Shown: positions 36,201-48,324, counted from the first letter of the stretch. The stretch is 64,000 nt of DNA from Leptidea sinapis (GCF_905404315.1 NC_066312.1:9783001-9847000), one strand, 5' to 3'. Notes: generated from the letters alone by a model not told the origin. A program made the numbers and translations.

Positions 36201-39200
36201 AGGAAGCTGGTTTAATAACTCCGTTAAAAGGAAAAAGCCCTGAACAAAAGGAAAAGATTATCAAAGGATTAGCAATGCGAGGAATCCCATTACCTCGCCC
36301 AGAAACCCCCTCTGAAATTGAAATCGTAGACAAAGTAAGGAAAGATGTCGGTCTGCCCCAAGAACCAAAGTCATCATCTCTTAGAGAAAAATATAAACTT
36401 GGTCATGTGGCTGGTATAATGACACCTCTAGAAGGAAAAACAGCGTCACAAAAGAAAATTATACTTAGAAAACAAGCAGAACTGGGTATTCCCTTACCGG
36501 AAGGTAGGACAAAATCAGAGAAAGATATCATAAAAGCGATACAAGACACGATACCCAAAAAGGTAACATCTGAAAAAATCCGAAAATCAAAAGCCACTAG
36601 AACTCTTACTGGTAAACGTACTGCTGAAGGCTTACCATTGCGTGAAGGTAAAACAAGTTCGGAGAAAAAAATTGTAAAAAAAATTCAATCTGATATGAGT
36701 ATAATTGCGGTACCCAATCTATCAGACAAATTAAAAAAAGCTAAGGCTGCAGGTCTTCTTACACCGCTGAAAGGAAAAACAGTGCCCGAAAAAGAGAAAA
36801 TTTTAAAAAGATTAGCATTGCTTGGCATACCCTTACCTAAGGGGCAAACAGCATCCGAAAAAAAAATCATTGACAAGGTTTGGAAAGATGTAGGCCTTCC
36901 TCCGGAACCAAAAACATCTTTGATTAAAAATAAATATCGTGAGGCTCAATTAAATGGTATAATCACACCCTTAGAAGGCAAATCAGTTTCACAAAAAGAA
37001 AATATTCTCATGAAACTAGCCGAAATGGGCATACCATTGCCCGAGGGCCGCACTAAAACTGAAAAAGATTTGATTGCAAAAGTACAAGCAAAATTCCCAG
37101 CCGACTTGTATGAAAAAGGAGTTCAAACAAAATCAAGAAAAGTGGGGTTAGGACCAGTAAAAAGGAGTGAAATTGGGGTTGGTGTAAGTGGAAAATCACA
37201 GGCTGGTATCCGCGAAAAATTCGAAGATATAGTCAAAACTACAAAATGTGATCGAGGGTGTGGTTGTGATAGGAAGAAAATAAGGTTTAAACACAGTTAT
37301 GTAAAAATAAGAGTAACTTCACCAGATATATCCTCTCTCTGTCCATGTCCTGATGAATGTCTGCCAGGAGTAAAAACTGGTGTTTTTACTGATAGTGAAG
37401 GTATAAAAGTAACAGTTGGACATGCTACAGGAAGTACATCTTTTGATTATAAAAAATGGCGCGTTCAAACAGGCTCCAGATCTCATCTAACTCTGACAGA
37501 TTTAACAGAAAAAAAGAATTCTAAATTCCACTTAAAACTTACGCATAACGATAAGAAAGTCTTAAGTACAACTAGATCCTACCCTTATCTAAAAAAATAT
37601 TTAAAAGCAGCTAGATATGCACAAAATTCAGTAAGCCATGTAGAAACTGTAACAGATGTAACATCGAATATAACAACATCATCAAATAGTATATTTTCAT
37701 TTTGCTTTGGGAGGAAAAGTTCCTCCGCAAGTTTTAAAACAAATACCAGTCTTAATTCAGATGATATGATAAGTATGATATCATATTCAATCAGTTCTTC
37801 GATCTCCAGTAGTATAAGTGAAGAAACTGACTTATTGAATTACCTTTATTGCAAGAAAAAAGAAAAAATATCAGTCGAAGATTTACTAAATGAATACTCC
37901 ACAAATCTTAAGTACAGGTATGGATGCTATTGATCATGTTATTATTAGTATTGGTAGTGAGTTATTTATAGTAAGATAGAAATCTAATTAAGAAAATTCT
38001 AAAAGAAGCAAAGCCAAGATAATAATGTCGCCTCACAGGTGATTTAGACACCATCACCTTTGTTTCACCGGATGTGAAACAAAGCGTAAATATTATGGTC
38101 CTTTCAAGTATATCTATCGACGGAAACTCTTTCACAACCTCCAATTATATCAATCAAATTAATAAGTCCTCTTTATTAAGTTGCGCTTCTTAAAACGAAT
38201 TATATATATTTTTACGCCATTTTACCACTAAAGGACTCGAGCGTTTAAAAGTTTAATTTTTTTTTAAAATGCTGAAAAAGTATGATAAAACTTTTTCTTA
38301 CATTAAAATTATTGAAATATCTTTCGAAATTCAATATGTTTAGACAAATTGATGCATAAAAGTCCAAATTAGCCATATTTATAATTTGACAAATGCTGTC
38401 ATACAAAAATAAGTTGATTTCCGCTTACACAATACAAATGCCAAAAAGATACCCTGAAAAAGTTGTGTAAGTCCAAAAGACTAATATTAACAAAATATTA
38501 AATTTATTTCAGGAAACTTAACATTATAATAACCAGTTTACCGAACTATTTTATGTATGAATAAAAATATTATTTTTGAGTTTCTATCATTATAGGTTAC
38601 CTTATGTTTTTAGATCCTAATACATTTGGAGCGTTAAGGAGTAATAAATATAAACTGAAACCAATAAATAAACATACAAACTTTTGCCTTTGTAATATGA
38701 GTGTGATTTTTGATTAAAAACTTTAAAACCCTCCGACTGACACACAGTTGACATTCGACTAAGGAGAAAAGTGTGCTTACATTGTCGTTAAGCACACTTC
38801 TGCCGTTCCGTTATCAGACTGCGAATGATATGTCCATATGTATAGAACGTCATTACGTTCATATATCATCATAGACATATCAAAGCAATGGCTTTGACCC
38901 CTTAGTTCCGAAAATTCCAGAATTTTTGAGCCGTAGAGAGTTGTATTTGTTCTCGCTTTGGAATGAGCTACTCTAAGGGGATTCATCAGTCCATCAGTGG
39001 TCCACAGGAGCAGAGAATATGCATTGCGTTGTATTCTTAACTTCTTGACAGAACCTGCATGTTGTATCTTCTTTTAAACACACTTTTTCCAAATGTTTGT
39101 TTAGTTTACAGTGTCTGTAGTAACTGTCAGTACAGAGCTTTAGTACATATGTCTACTGTGGCTTTAGTCTCTATTGAGTTGTAATAATTATTTGGAGCTT

Positions 39201-42200
39201 TGTTTTGAAATGTTTGATTGCTGCTTTCGAGCGTATATTTACTACATTCTGTAGACCGATTGCCTTTGTTGTAAGTTTGCAAAGTTGTTATGCAGAGAGT
39301 ATACTAATGTTTGGTCGTGCCACCAAATGATTCTGGACTGACGAGGTTTGTGGAGGAATCAGGAGGAATTCCTTAGCGCCTCTAGATCCAACATGAACAG
39401 TAAGTAACATAATAAAGTTATATAGAAAGGAAAATGATGTTAAATTATTGAAATGTAAAAGGCAAAAAATCTTTGCTCAAAATCATACAGTGCCATTATT
39501 ATTATTATTATATTAATTAAAAAAACTTCTTACTAGATCTTGTTCAAATCAATTTTCGGTGGAAGGTTGCATGATAATGTACATTATATATTTTGTTTAG
39601 TTTTATCATTCTCTTATCTTGGAAGTTACAGGAGGTGGACACACATTTTACCACTTTGAAAGTGTCTCTCACGCAAACTATTCAGTTTAGAAAAAAATTA
39701 TATTAGAAACCTCATATCATTTTTGAAGACCTATTCATATATTAACCACGCGTATGGGTTTGATGAAAATTTTTTTTTGAATTTCTGTTCTAAGTATGAG
39801 GAACCCCCAAAATTTATTGCTTTTTTTTCTATTTTTGTGTGAAAATGTTAATGCGGTTTACAGAATACATCTACTTGCCAAGTTTCAACAGTATAGTTCT
39901 GATATAGTTTTGGAAAAAAGTGGCTGTGACATACACGGACGGACAAACAGACAGACATGGCGAATCAATAAGGGTTCCGTTTTTTGCCATTTGGCTACGG
40001 GACCGTAAAAAATTATGCCCAATTGTGTATCAAGATCAATGTCTGCTGTAGTGATACAAGATCGGAAGGACTTAAAGTCAATAACGTCCTGCTTATATAA
40101 CCTTTTGTCTAGGAGTAATAGTTTTCAGACACGTATCTGTGAGTTGTGTGCAAAATATTTGAAGAGATTAATTACTACTTTCATCTGTTCGTAATTAGCT
40201 GTCAATAATCTGAAGCTATCCCAATATACCCGATTAGTCATTCTCTTCGCCTTATGTTGGGACGCGTGAATTGCAATTTCCACACAGTCTTAATATCGCT
40301 GGTAAGCTATACGTGGTCCCACCGAGAGACAGCGTGCACGGATAAGGTGGGTTACCGTCGATAAGTTTATTGGGACAGAAAAGTCAACGATAGTTAAGAT
40401 TTTTATCTCAAGTAAGAGATACACTGAATATTGGGAACGGCCGTATAACTACAGGGAGCAATTTTTACGAAATAATTCTTGATGTTTTGAGATATTACTG
40501 GCATATTCCTATAAAATAGTATTTTTTTTTATCTACAGAACAACGTCTGTCGGGTATTATAAAGTTTCGTAATTACATTTAATTATATACACATTTGCCA
40601 TTGCAAATAGCAAGAATTTTTTAATTTATTAGAACTTAATTTCACAATCTTGAGTGTTCTTGAAAATAAATTGATTCATTATACATAGAATTTGCCACCC
40701 ACGTAGCTTTCAATAGGATGTTTTGTGCTGTAGACATGGAGTGCGAAATGCTTAATGAGCCCGGCTATATCTACCATCAAGTGAAGCTTCTTGCTTGTTG
40801 ATATAAAATACTCATACATAATTTTTTACTTTTTTACTCTTTTCCAGGGATATCAAACGCTTACCATCGTCTAAAATTGTGATATACACAACAACATTAT
40901 CAGATCCTGCACTAAGCACGCATTATTCGAGGATTAATGATGAACCAACTAATATAAACGAAAGTGAACAATTACTTGACTTCCTAGATGAAATTATATT
41001 CAGATCAGATCCAGAGGACTCATCATCATCCTACTATGTAGTTGTGTCATCATCATCAACCGAAAATAGTAGTTCAACATGTCTGTTACCATGGAACACC
41101 AGCTCTACGATATATATTAAGCTTCGTGAAAATGAATCTACTCAGGATCAAAAACCTAGAATAGGTATGTTTAATGTTTCATCATAATCATTTCAGCCGG
41201 AAGACGACCACTGCTGAACAAAGGCCACCAGAGAAGGCCATGACGATCCGTCCTGCGGTGCCCTCATCCAATCTATTCCAGCGATCTTGACCCGATCGTC
41301 TGTCCATCTTGTGGGGGGCCTACCAACACTACGTCTTCCGGTACGTGGTCGCTTTTCGAGGACTTTATTGCCCCAACGCCATCTGTCCGTCGAGCTACTT
41401 AATGGTAGTGGGCACTTCAGTTTCACAAAGTATAATATTAATTTATTATTAACTTGTTAATGATTGAGGAGCAGGCTGTGTTCTCAGTGAGTGCGTTAGA
41501 ATCAGGCACTTCAGAAAACACGTAACGATCACTAATGGTGGATCAATATTACAACGCATATTGTCTGAATTAACATATTGTCTTCTCCTTGTGATCTCGC
41601 GACAGACCGCCTTGAACAATCTCGCATTAAAAAAGCGTTCTTACACTCCAAGTAATTTTTTTAAACAGATTATTTTAATTAATTTAATTAATAATAAATT
41701 TAAATTTTCTTTAAATTTCATGTAATCAATATGTAAAAAAAACTTTGCCGCTGTTTAATGGTCAGTCCGTCTCTGTGAACTCACGATTTAGAAAAATATA
41801 CGCAATGTTGGAACAAAAATATTTTTAAATAAGTTTGTATCTATCCAAAGGATGATGTCTTTTGCTAGTCGTTATCGTATTCGTAACCATTTAAACTTAG
41901 ATTAAATGTGGGTCTCCGCTGCGCTCCGAATAGATACCGCAGGCGTAGTCGCTAGATGCCGCAACTAATACTACACCCAGGTGGGCGTACTCGAGCCAGT
42001 CTCGAATAATGTGTGAGGTTCAAGTGCCACATGTTCAGTTAAACTTTGCATCAGCAAATTATCAAATTGAAACTAAAATGCCGGGTTGTGTAGTAAGACT
42101 TTGTAAATATAATACTATAAGAAATATGACAGACACTGGGATCACATATTATCAGTAAGTATTTTGTATTTTATTTATTTTAATGTAAAATAACACGAAG

Positions 42201-43698
42201 CGTATTTTACAACATTTGAAAGATGATGCCATTGAGCGTCAAGATGCCACGCACACAAGCATCTAAAAGTTTCCGTAATAAAAAAGCTATTGTTCTTAGG
42301 TAGTGCCGTAGTATATAGATGCAGCATAGCGGAGACCAATTCATTATAATTATTCGTTAGAATTGTCACGACATTATCAGTTGATATGTTGGTTATATCG
42401 TTGGATGAAGGTAGCACAGGACCGATCGTTGAGGAAAGTTTAATTAAGAGTTTAATATTTATTAAATACCATTTACGAATGGAGGTCCCACGTTGTGACC
42501 GTAGGATCAGAACCGATATCGACTGGCAGGGGAAGTACCCGGGGACGCCAAATCCTCAAGGTGATTGAGTATTGTAATCAAATTATGTTTCGCATTTATA
42601 TTTTACAGATGTTCGTGGCATAAAATTTTCTACTCATTCTGATGGCCTTAAATTTTCCGAATATGTAATAAATGATAAGGTAAATGCTGAAACAATACAA
42701 AAATGTTGTTTTGATGAGAAAGCTAATGGTCACGATTATTGTCAAAGAGAAATGATTTTAAAACAAACTACCCGATACGAAAAATCATGTGAAACTAGAA
42801 CTGATACCACTCAAGATAATCCCTGCAATTATAAGATTAATAAGACAATAGAAGTGGGAGTGCAGAGTCAAAGTGAAAACGTAACTTGTCAAAGTGAACT
42901 AAAATGTCAATGTGAATTAGATAAGCTTAAAACATTGATAGAGAATATTTGTAGGGATTTGATTTATTCAACCATAATGGAAAATAATTTAATTGCAACT
43001 GAAAATATGAAACTTAACACAGGTAGGCCTTTTCCTTAATAAATATATTTCACTGTACGTTATACTATAATAATAATACACTCTACCGGTTTCCAGAAAA
43101 AAACCAATGGTGTCATCCTAAGCCTGTCAAGGAGCCTCCAGAATATTATAAATATAAGCTTAACAGTAATTCGAATTTAACAGAATCCATCAAGTGTCCT
43201 TGCGAGGAATGTGCATTATCAACAAGAAACAATAACTGTGAGAACTACGACACATACAGTCGAGTTAAGAGTAAAGAAAAAAGAAAATTGAAAAATAGTA
43301 AAGTGGTGTGTGACTGTCCTCCTCCAGAAGAAGAGGAAGAAGAAGAATTTGATCCAATCATGTTTATTGATGATAGAAAAATACGACAATTCAGGTCCCA
43401 CATGTCACAAAGCATGTCTGGTTTTAAGCTAAATGTAGTCCGCAAAGGACAAATGGGTGAAGATAATTTTGCTAATAATTGTTCATTTAATGAAAGTGTA
43501 GATGTACAGGAGCCACCAAATAAATTTAGAAATAACGACTGCAAATGTCCAAAATCAAATGATCCCAATGTAATATGCCCACCAAGTCTAAGTCAGCCCA
43601 CTCAATTAAGAGGACTTAAGCTTCATATTGATGGCAAAGGTTCGTTATCGAAGGGGCTAAATGGTGTATTGTGTTTTGAAGTGTTGTCAGAACATTGA
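27260..43698 (+). CDS. Gene A: giant Lys-rich repeat protein, four coding exons
   Basis: I reconstruct exons 27260-37917, 40848-41164, 42609-43022 and 43097-43698: 11,991 nt, 3,996 residues. All three junctions have GT/AG sites and keep the frame. The start MGDSKEVKFIMPYK aligns with gene B (MADDKDIKYIMHYK). Residues 161-203 form a Cys module (CCCSC ... CDDCKCILC). From about 240 to 3280 runs a Lys-rich array of 60-75-aa units: TPLxGK, a charged helix-like stretch, GIPLPxGxTxSE. About residue 2275 a hinge (GKGPSDECIC) interrupts it. After the array come two Cys clusters (CDRGCGCDRK, LCPCPDEC), a Ser-rich stretch, then the tail exons. No signal peptide or membrane segment is seen. I do not recognise the family; a filamentous structural role is inference from composition. 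Without splicing at 37918, translation would end at TGA 37931-37933 (3,557 residues). Confidence 0.85.
28700..33330 (+). repeat. 423-bp (141-aa) two-unit tandem array in gene A
   Basis: The phrase encoding KSPEQKEKILRGLAMNG recurs at 29221, 29644, 30067, 30490, 30913, 31336, 31759, 32182 and 32605, always 423 bp apart (one copy has D for E). Divergent members at 28798 and 33028 keep the same phase. Each period holds unit a (LLTPLQGK ... GIPLPKGKSDSE) and unit b (LLVPLEGK ... GINLPNGRTTSE). The central copies are almost identical in DNA. Confidence 0.95.
34081..34170 (+). other. Hinge segment of gene A separating the two arrays
   Basis: It encodes LDTKTAKNITEGKGPSDECI CGLLTPEA. It is the only Cys-containing interruption of the repeat array and is matched in gene B at 55384-55470 (LDTKTAKIMREGKGPSDKCI CDLLTPEA). 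Confidence 0.85.
34200..37100 (+). repeat. Three-unit repeat array in gene A, divergent copies
   Basis: Units cycle as LLTPLxGK / IITPLEGK / LLTPITGK, about 195 residues per cycle. Copies are clearly diverged, unlike the 423-bp array. The last copies show small deletions (around 36590-36630, where KSKATRTLTGKRTAEGLPL is shortened). Confidence 0.8.
37934..38770. other. Gene A intron 1, first part: no feature recognised
   Basis: AT-rich, non-coding sequence after the exon 1 donor. Confidence 0.5.
38780..39155 (-). pseudogene. LINE RNase H / C-terminal remnant, minus strand, in gene A intron 1
   Basis: On the minus strand the sequence reads HCKLNKHLEKVCLKEDTTCR followed by FCQE, then, after a stop, PLRVAHSKARTNTT. 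The first part resembles the (H/T)GHYxLNxHL...C(R)FC motif at the C-terminus of R1/jockey-type LINE polyproteins. It is interrupted by stops. Confidence 0.55.
39640..40012 (+). repeat. Dispersed repeat in gene A intron 1
   Basis: The right end ACGGACGGACAAACAGACAG ACATGGCG, followed by AAGGGTTCCGTTTTTTGCCA TTTGGCTACGG, is a very common lepidopteran repeat terminus. The left limit is uncertain. Confidence 0.45.
40848..41164 (+). CDS. Gene A exon 2 (acidic, Ser-rich)
   Basis: The acceptor is TTTTTTACTCTTTTCCAG; the donor is ATAG|GTATGT. Joined in phase 2 to the donor at 37918 (ACAG|GTATGG), it gives residues 3553-3658: IVIYTTTLSDPALSTHYSRI, an acidic segment with LLDFLDEII, and a serine run in YYVVVSSSSTENSSST. 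The frame is open throughout. Confidence 0.8.
41190..41430 (-). mobile_element. LINE (RTE-like) C-terminal fragment in gene A intron 2
   Basis: The minus strand encodes KVLEKRPRTGRRSVGRPPTR followed by WTDDRVKIAG and WMRAPQDGSSWPSL, ending QQWSSSG. This is the clearest of the three related C-terminal fragments (others at 6789 and 49783). It is 5'-truncated and lies in reverse orientation to the host gene. Confidence 0.75.
42078..42154 (+). pseudogene. THAP-domain first exon remnant in gene A intron 2
   Basis: From ATG 42078 the frame reads MPGCVVRLCKYNTIRNMTDT GITYYQ, ending at a donor-like CAGTAAGT. MPxCVVxxCxN...GI(T/S)F is the start of THAP zinc-finger domains (C2CH), found in P-element-type transposases and in host THAP proteins. 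No following exon was found, and 42175-42420 (minus) has only a short unrelated open frame. It is probably a transposon-derived fragment. Confidence 0.55.
42609..43022 (+). CDS. Gene A exon 3
   Basis: The acceptor is ATATTTTACAG and the donor ACAG|GTAGGC. Joined in phase 1 to 41164 it is open for 138 codons. It carries scattered Cys, including TCQSELKCQCELDKLKTLIE, a short coiled-coil-like segment. Nothing else is recognisable. Confidence 0.8.
43097..43698 (+). CDS. Gene A exon 4, C-terminus
   Basis: The acceptor is CGGTTTCCAG. Joined in phase 1 it encodes the last 200 residues: CPCEECALS, a basic stretch KSKEKRKLKNSK, VVCDCPPPEEEEEEEFDPIM, FRSHMSQSMSGFKLNVV, and NDCKCPKSNDPNVICPP, ending CFEVLSEH before TGA. 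The recurring CxC/CxxC pairs suggest metal binding or disulphide cross-linking, but no named domain fits. Confidence 0.8.
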
Positions 43699-43699
43699 A

Positions 43700-44120
43700 C
43701 AGTTATGTGCGTAAAATTAGTTTATTCTGATTAAATTTAATTACGTATGTTTTAATTGCTTGTTCTTGCACTAGTTAATTTATATTGTGATCAACGGGAC
43801 CATTTATTCAAATTGTGTACGTCTGAACTATTTTTCTTTATAAAAATTAAAGATAATGTTTAGTTATGTTGTTATACTGTATCAGCTGGACGTAATTTGT
43901 GTTGAAATTATTGTGATGTCCTGCAATTCGAAAACTAATTAATATAGGGTCACCACCTCCATATCATCGAACGATTGACACCAGAGCAGTCGTATCATGT
44001 TTCCAAGTAAAATAATCGCTTTTAGGAACATCAGGTCGATTGAACAGTTTATACGGATTTCTTGCAAACAATATTATGTTATTCATTCATTGGCAACGAT
44101 AAGGATATCAATTCATCTTC
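43700..44120. other. Gene A 3' UTR and flank, no further feature
   Basis: AT-rich sequence after the stop of gene A. No AATAAA lies close to the stop, so the polyadenylation site is unclear. Confidence 0.4.
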
Positions 44121-44124
44121 TTAA

Positions 44125-44556
44125 ATATAAAATTCTCGTGTCACAATGTTAGTTACCTTACTCCTCCGAAACGGCTTTACTAATGTTAACTAATTTTATA
44201 TGCATATTTAGTAGGTCTGAGAATCGGCTACTATCTATTTTTCATCCCCCACATTTTTTTTTGGATATATTTTTTTTGTTTTTATTTGTTTATGATACAT
44301 CATTAAAAAATACATACAACCCTTAGTTTTTAACCCTCTACGATCAACCCCTATTTTTGTATCGTGATTTTTATATTATTCTGTTCCATCCACAAATCCA
44401 CTATAGGGTTGCAATATGGCAATGGATCAATACTTACAATAATTGTGGTACGATAAATTTGGTAGGTCTGAGAATCGGTTGCATCTACTTTTTACACCCC
44501 TTTTTTTATTACTTTATATGGCAATACAACGTTTGCTGGGTCATATATATAATTAA
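44125..44556 (-). mobile_element. Family G element, copy 3
   Basis: It reads AAATTCTCGTGTCACAATGT, CTCCTCCGAAACGGCTTTAC, CCTCTACGATCAACCCC and ends AATACAACGTTTGCTGGGTC A. It lies back-to-back with the plus-strand copy at 44560. Confidence 0.6.
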
Positions 44557-44559
44557 ATA

Positions 44560-44910
44560 GCTGACCCGGCAAACGTTGTTTTGCCATATAAAGTATAATT
44601 CACGCGATAGTTTTATAAGTAATAAAATATTGCCTATATTATAGCCTGGACATCATTTTGTTCTATTGTCAATAGTTTTTGCAGCGCACGAAAAAATAGG
44701 TTTTCGATTTTACACCTTGTGTTACAAAATAGAAATTTTATTACGGATCCCTAATTTTGAAAAAAAAAACATAGCCTATAGCCTTCCTCGATAAATGGAC
44801 TACCCAACACCGAAAGAATCATTCAAATCGGACCAGTAGTACCAGAGATTAGCGCGTTCAAACAAACAAACAAACACTGCAGCTTTATAATATTAGTATA
44901 GATATGATTA
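44560..44910 (+). mobile_element. Family G variant with AAACAAACAAACAAAC tail
   Basis: It starts AGCTGACCCGGCAAACGTTG TTTTGCCATATAAAGT and ends CAGCTTTATAATATTAGTAT AGAT. It forms a head-to-head pair with the 44125-44556 copy. Confidence 0.6.
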
Positions 44911-45680
44911 ACGCTTAACTTAACTCGATAACGGCTGAACCAATGTGGTGTTTTGACTTGTAGACGTCTTCGAATTTGCTTCAATAGTGCGGTGGCAATC
45001 CCAATAAAGGATTAATTAAAAATTCGAGGGAAACAGGTTGGTTTTGTAGCTTCATATCTTACATACATGTTAAATGATTATATTAACTATACGATAGCTA
45101 AAGGTTTAACGAAATTGTTAACATTAAAAAGGAATTTTAATTATTGTGCCAATCTCCAATTTAGGGGCATATTCGCTTGATCAGATACTTCCCGTTTGGA
45201 ATATTTATTTACTTGAATAAATTACGACACTTGTTTCCAATCGTAAGCTCCCAATGATAGTAACATATTATTGTCATTCTTTACTCCTCAAATAGCCAAA
45301 TCAAAAATATAGAGATCGTTTTGAGTTCGAAAGGGCTTCTCAAAAGCAAGGTAGAGATACCCATAAAATACCATATAAAGGAGTGAAGCATTACAGGAAA
45401 CGTAAAACCATAGATTTTGAATATACTGTCATATATGTGACCAGTATTGGTTTTTCAGTGTGTGCGTTAGCTAGTGGCTTAGTATTCAAAATACTAAGTA
45501 GCTTATGCCAAGCGTGGCTAACTGTTTACGACTTATCAATTAATAAGGGTTACAGTAATAATAGGTCCGCTTTCCTTTTCTGTCTTGCTGTATCTCCTGC
45601 TGTTAGATATGTTTTTATCTCTCTTGCTCTCTAGTAATTTGTAAGTGTATGCGTAAAACAATGACGGCGTCTGAGCGCAT
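44911..45680. other. No gene recognised
   Basis: An 83-codon frame at 45383-45634 has no supporting motif or splice context and is not called. Confidence 0.4.
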
Positions 45681-45689
45681 GAACAACCA

Positions 45690-46460
45690 CGTCAATACCT
45701 CCTTTTCCACATTCTCCTACATCACCAGAGGAACCACAGGGGCTTTGCCGACCTTTTAGAAAGTTGTACGCGGATTTCCGAAGGTACCTATAGATTGAAG
45801 CCTTTGGTACAACATGGAAGGAAGTTCCTTAAAAACCACACAGACATCCAGATGGTCGGGATGATATCCTAGTTTACGGCGTGTTCTGAGAGGGTAAAAT
45901 TTAGCGGAAGAACGCCAGCACTCTACGTAACGCCAAGAGATCTAGCCGTCCACAGAGCACTAGATCCTCGACAATTCGAGCAGCTCTACGTAGTCCGGTC
46001 GTTTATCCTCCTATGCCATAAACAAAATGGTTAAATCCAAGTCAAACACCGTAACAATGCCCTATTGCGAAGCTTAAAAAAAGAAGTGAAATGAAGAGAT
46101 GGTAGCAGAAGAGGTGGTCACTTCATGGTGTAATTCAGTACAACTTCCTCAGAACCTGTCAAACATCACTGTACTGTACTTTGTATAATGATAGCGAAAC
46201 TCGCAGTGAGACAGCCCTGAGTCCTCAACCAATGGTCACCATTAATGCTCCATGCTGACGCAAGTCCTCGCACAGCTCGTGAAATCCTTTGAAGTCTGCA
46301 GAATCTACATTTAAAAACCCTCCGACATCCTCCGTACTCGCCAGGCAGGGCCTCAACGTGCTTTGTTCAATATTGTATTATGTTAATTTTATTCTCAAAA
46401 AGCAATACAAAATTCCTTCACAGAGTTTGTGGAGTCCCTAGAGTTTTACCACAAAGGCCT
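45690..46460 (+). repeat. Degenerate dispersed repeat, probably LINE 3' region
   Basis: CATCACCAGAGGAACCACAG GGGC and GTTGTACGCGGATTTCCGAA GGTACC match the reverse strand of 5995-6150 and a common lepidopteran retroelement tail. The downstream part to about 46460 is assigned by continuity only. Confidence 0.45.
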
Positions 46461-46657
46461 CCGTGAGTTGGCAATAATTGCCAATACAATTATTGTATAG
46501 GTAACGAGGGTAAATACTTCGATTAAATAAATATATTATTTAACTTACTTAAATTTCTTTAAATCTTTTCAACTCTTCTTCTACACCTACGCAGACACCT
46601 CTTCTACGGCCTTCTAGAACGCTGTTAGTGCATCTTCTAGCGAAAACTGGATCCCAT

Positions 46658-47095
46658 TGACCCAGCAAACGTTGGATTGCCATATAAAGTAATAAAAAAC
46701 TTCAATAATCTATCTACGAAATATATTGTAGATCGTATTACAATAATCATTTTTATTCGATTGCCATCTTGCAACTCTATTGAGTATCTGTGGATGGAAG
46801 AGAATAATATTAAAATCGCGATATAAAAAAGGTGTTGATCGAAGACGGGTGAAAATTTGAAGTTCTGTGTATTATAATGCTGAATCATAATAAAATAAAA
46901 ATTAAAGATTGTCAAAAAAATAAAAAAATATATTTAGGGGTGGGTCACCCTTATCATTTAGGGGTATGAAAAATAGATGTTTGCTGATTCTCGGACCTAC
47001 CCGATATACATACAAATTTTCAAACAAATTGGTTTAGCTGTTTCGGAGGAGTTTGGTAACAATCATCGGGACATGAGAATTTTATATTATATAAG
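46658..47095 (+). mobile_element. Family G element, copy 4
   Basis: It runs GACCCAGCAAACGTTGGATT, GGTGTTGATCGAAGACGGGT, TAGCTGTTTCGGAGGAGTTT GGTAAC and CATGAGAATTTTATATTATA. It is close to full length compared with the 20775 copy. Confidence 0.6.
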
Positions 47096-47099
47096 ATTA

Positions 47100-48320
47100 T
47101 ATGATAAATGAATTGACGTCCGTCACACACAATTGATATAATGTGAATGACGCTGTGCTGGACTATGATTTAAAGTATGTAAAGTTTAACTTTCCTGTGG
47201 AAACCCGTAATTTTGATGGGATTTATAAATTTTATAATACACATTCAGGTTGTTATTCTAAGTACAAATTTTACTAAATTAAGTGCATATGTTGTTGTGT
47301 AATGTACTGAGCTATATAAGTGACTATAGGTTTTTTTATATATCCCACAGGAACTGGTTAGTTTTCCGGGATGATAAGTATCTAAGATGTTGAACTGCGA
47401 TATATTTATGGTATTCTGCTATGATGCAACAGATATTAATAACACTTTTTGTGCTGCAGAAGAAGAATTAAATACAAATAAACTAGATATATTCTTGTAT
47501 GTTAATATCAATATATGATTCCATAGTATAATTTATTAAAACATAACAAATTTTATAATTATATTACAATACTATCTATGATTACATTATATTAAAACTA
47601 TCATTACGGGGAAGTATACCAAGAATACTGGCTAATCCGTTGAAATATCCGATCCGAAATAGCTGCCAGCGCTTGGGTTTCCTCTAGCTCTATTGAGGCG
47701 CGTAGATAGTATTTTGTATATTCTCCGCGCATCTGGGCCCAACGGGCCAAGTGCCCATACGCCAAACCTACATATTAGCGACGTTTGCTGTCTTCATGTC
47801 AGATTTGTATTGCAATCTCTGCCCATATTGCTAACTACCTGATCCTGGCTGCTAATTCTTTTTTTATTATCAGACTTCTTTCATAAGCTGATTTGACATA
47901 CATAATAATAAATCAATGCGTGTGTAAATTTTTGTAACTATATATTAATTGAAATAAAATAATTTTATAAAATGTAAAACAATAACTCATATAGATGAGG
48001 TTGCAGTGAATTAAATACTTCTTCACAAATGGAAAAAGCATTATAAATAATATGCGTTAAGAGATATTTATTGTTGAGTAAGTAGTTTTCAAATTTAATT
48101 ACTTTGAATATAATATTCAATGTATTTAGTGCGTTTTCAATGCGGAATTTATAAGTTATAATAGTCTAGAACAGAGTACTTAGTATTTGCTTGACCTATT
48201 AGGTAGGAGAATTGTGTTTTTACGAAACCAGCCATAATAAAAGAAAGCAAACTAAATCTACTCTAAATTCAGAAGTAGAAAATTGTGATTGATTGTTTAA
48301 ATCAAGAGATTATTATATAC
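47100..48320. other. Intergenic, no gene recognised
   Basis: A segment at 47406-47475 (ATGATGCAACAGATATTAAT AACA) recurs in altered form at 48745-48810 (ATGATGCAGCAGATATTAAT AGCT), a small unexplained local repeat. Otherwise nothing was recognised. Confidence 0.4.
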
Positions 48321-48324
48321 TAGC

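Noticed and set aside
27808..36876. Many minus-strand open frames of 60-177 codons opposite gene A, several starting MTFRSESDFPFGKG at 423-bp spacing
   Set aside because: They are frame shadows of the repeats. Their spacing equals the sense repeat period and they vary with it, with no splice or start context of their own.
45383..45634. An 83-codon plus-strand frame with hydrophobic segments
   Set aside because: No homology, splice sites or start context support it, and it sits between repeats.
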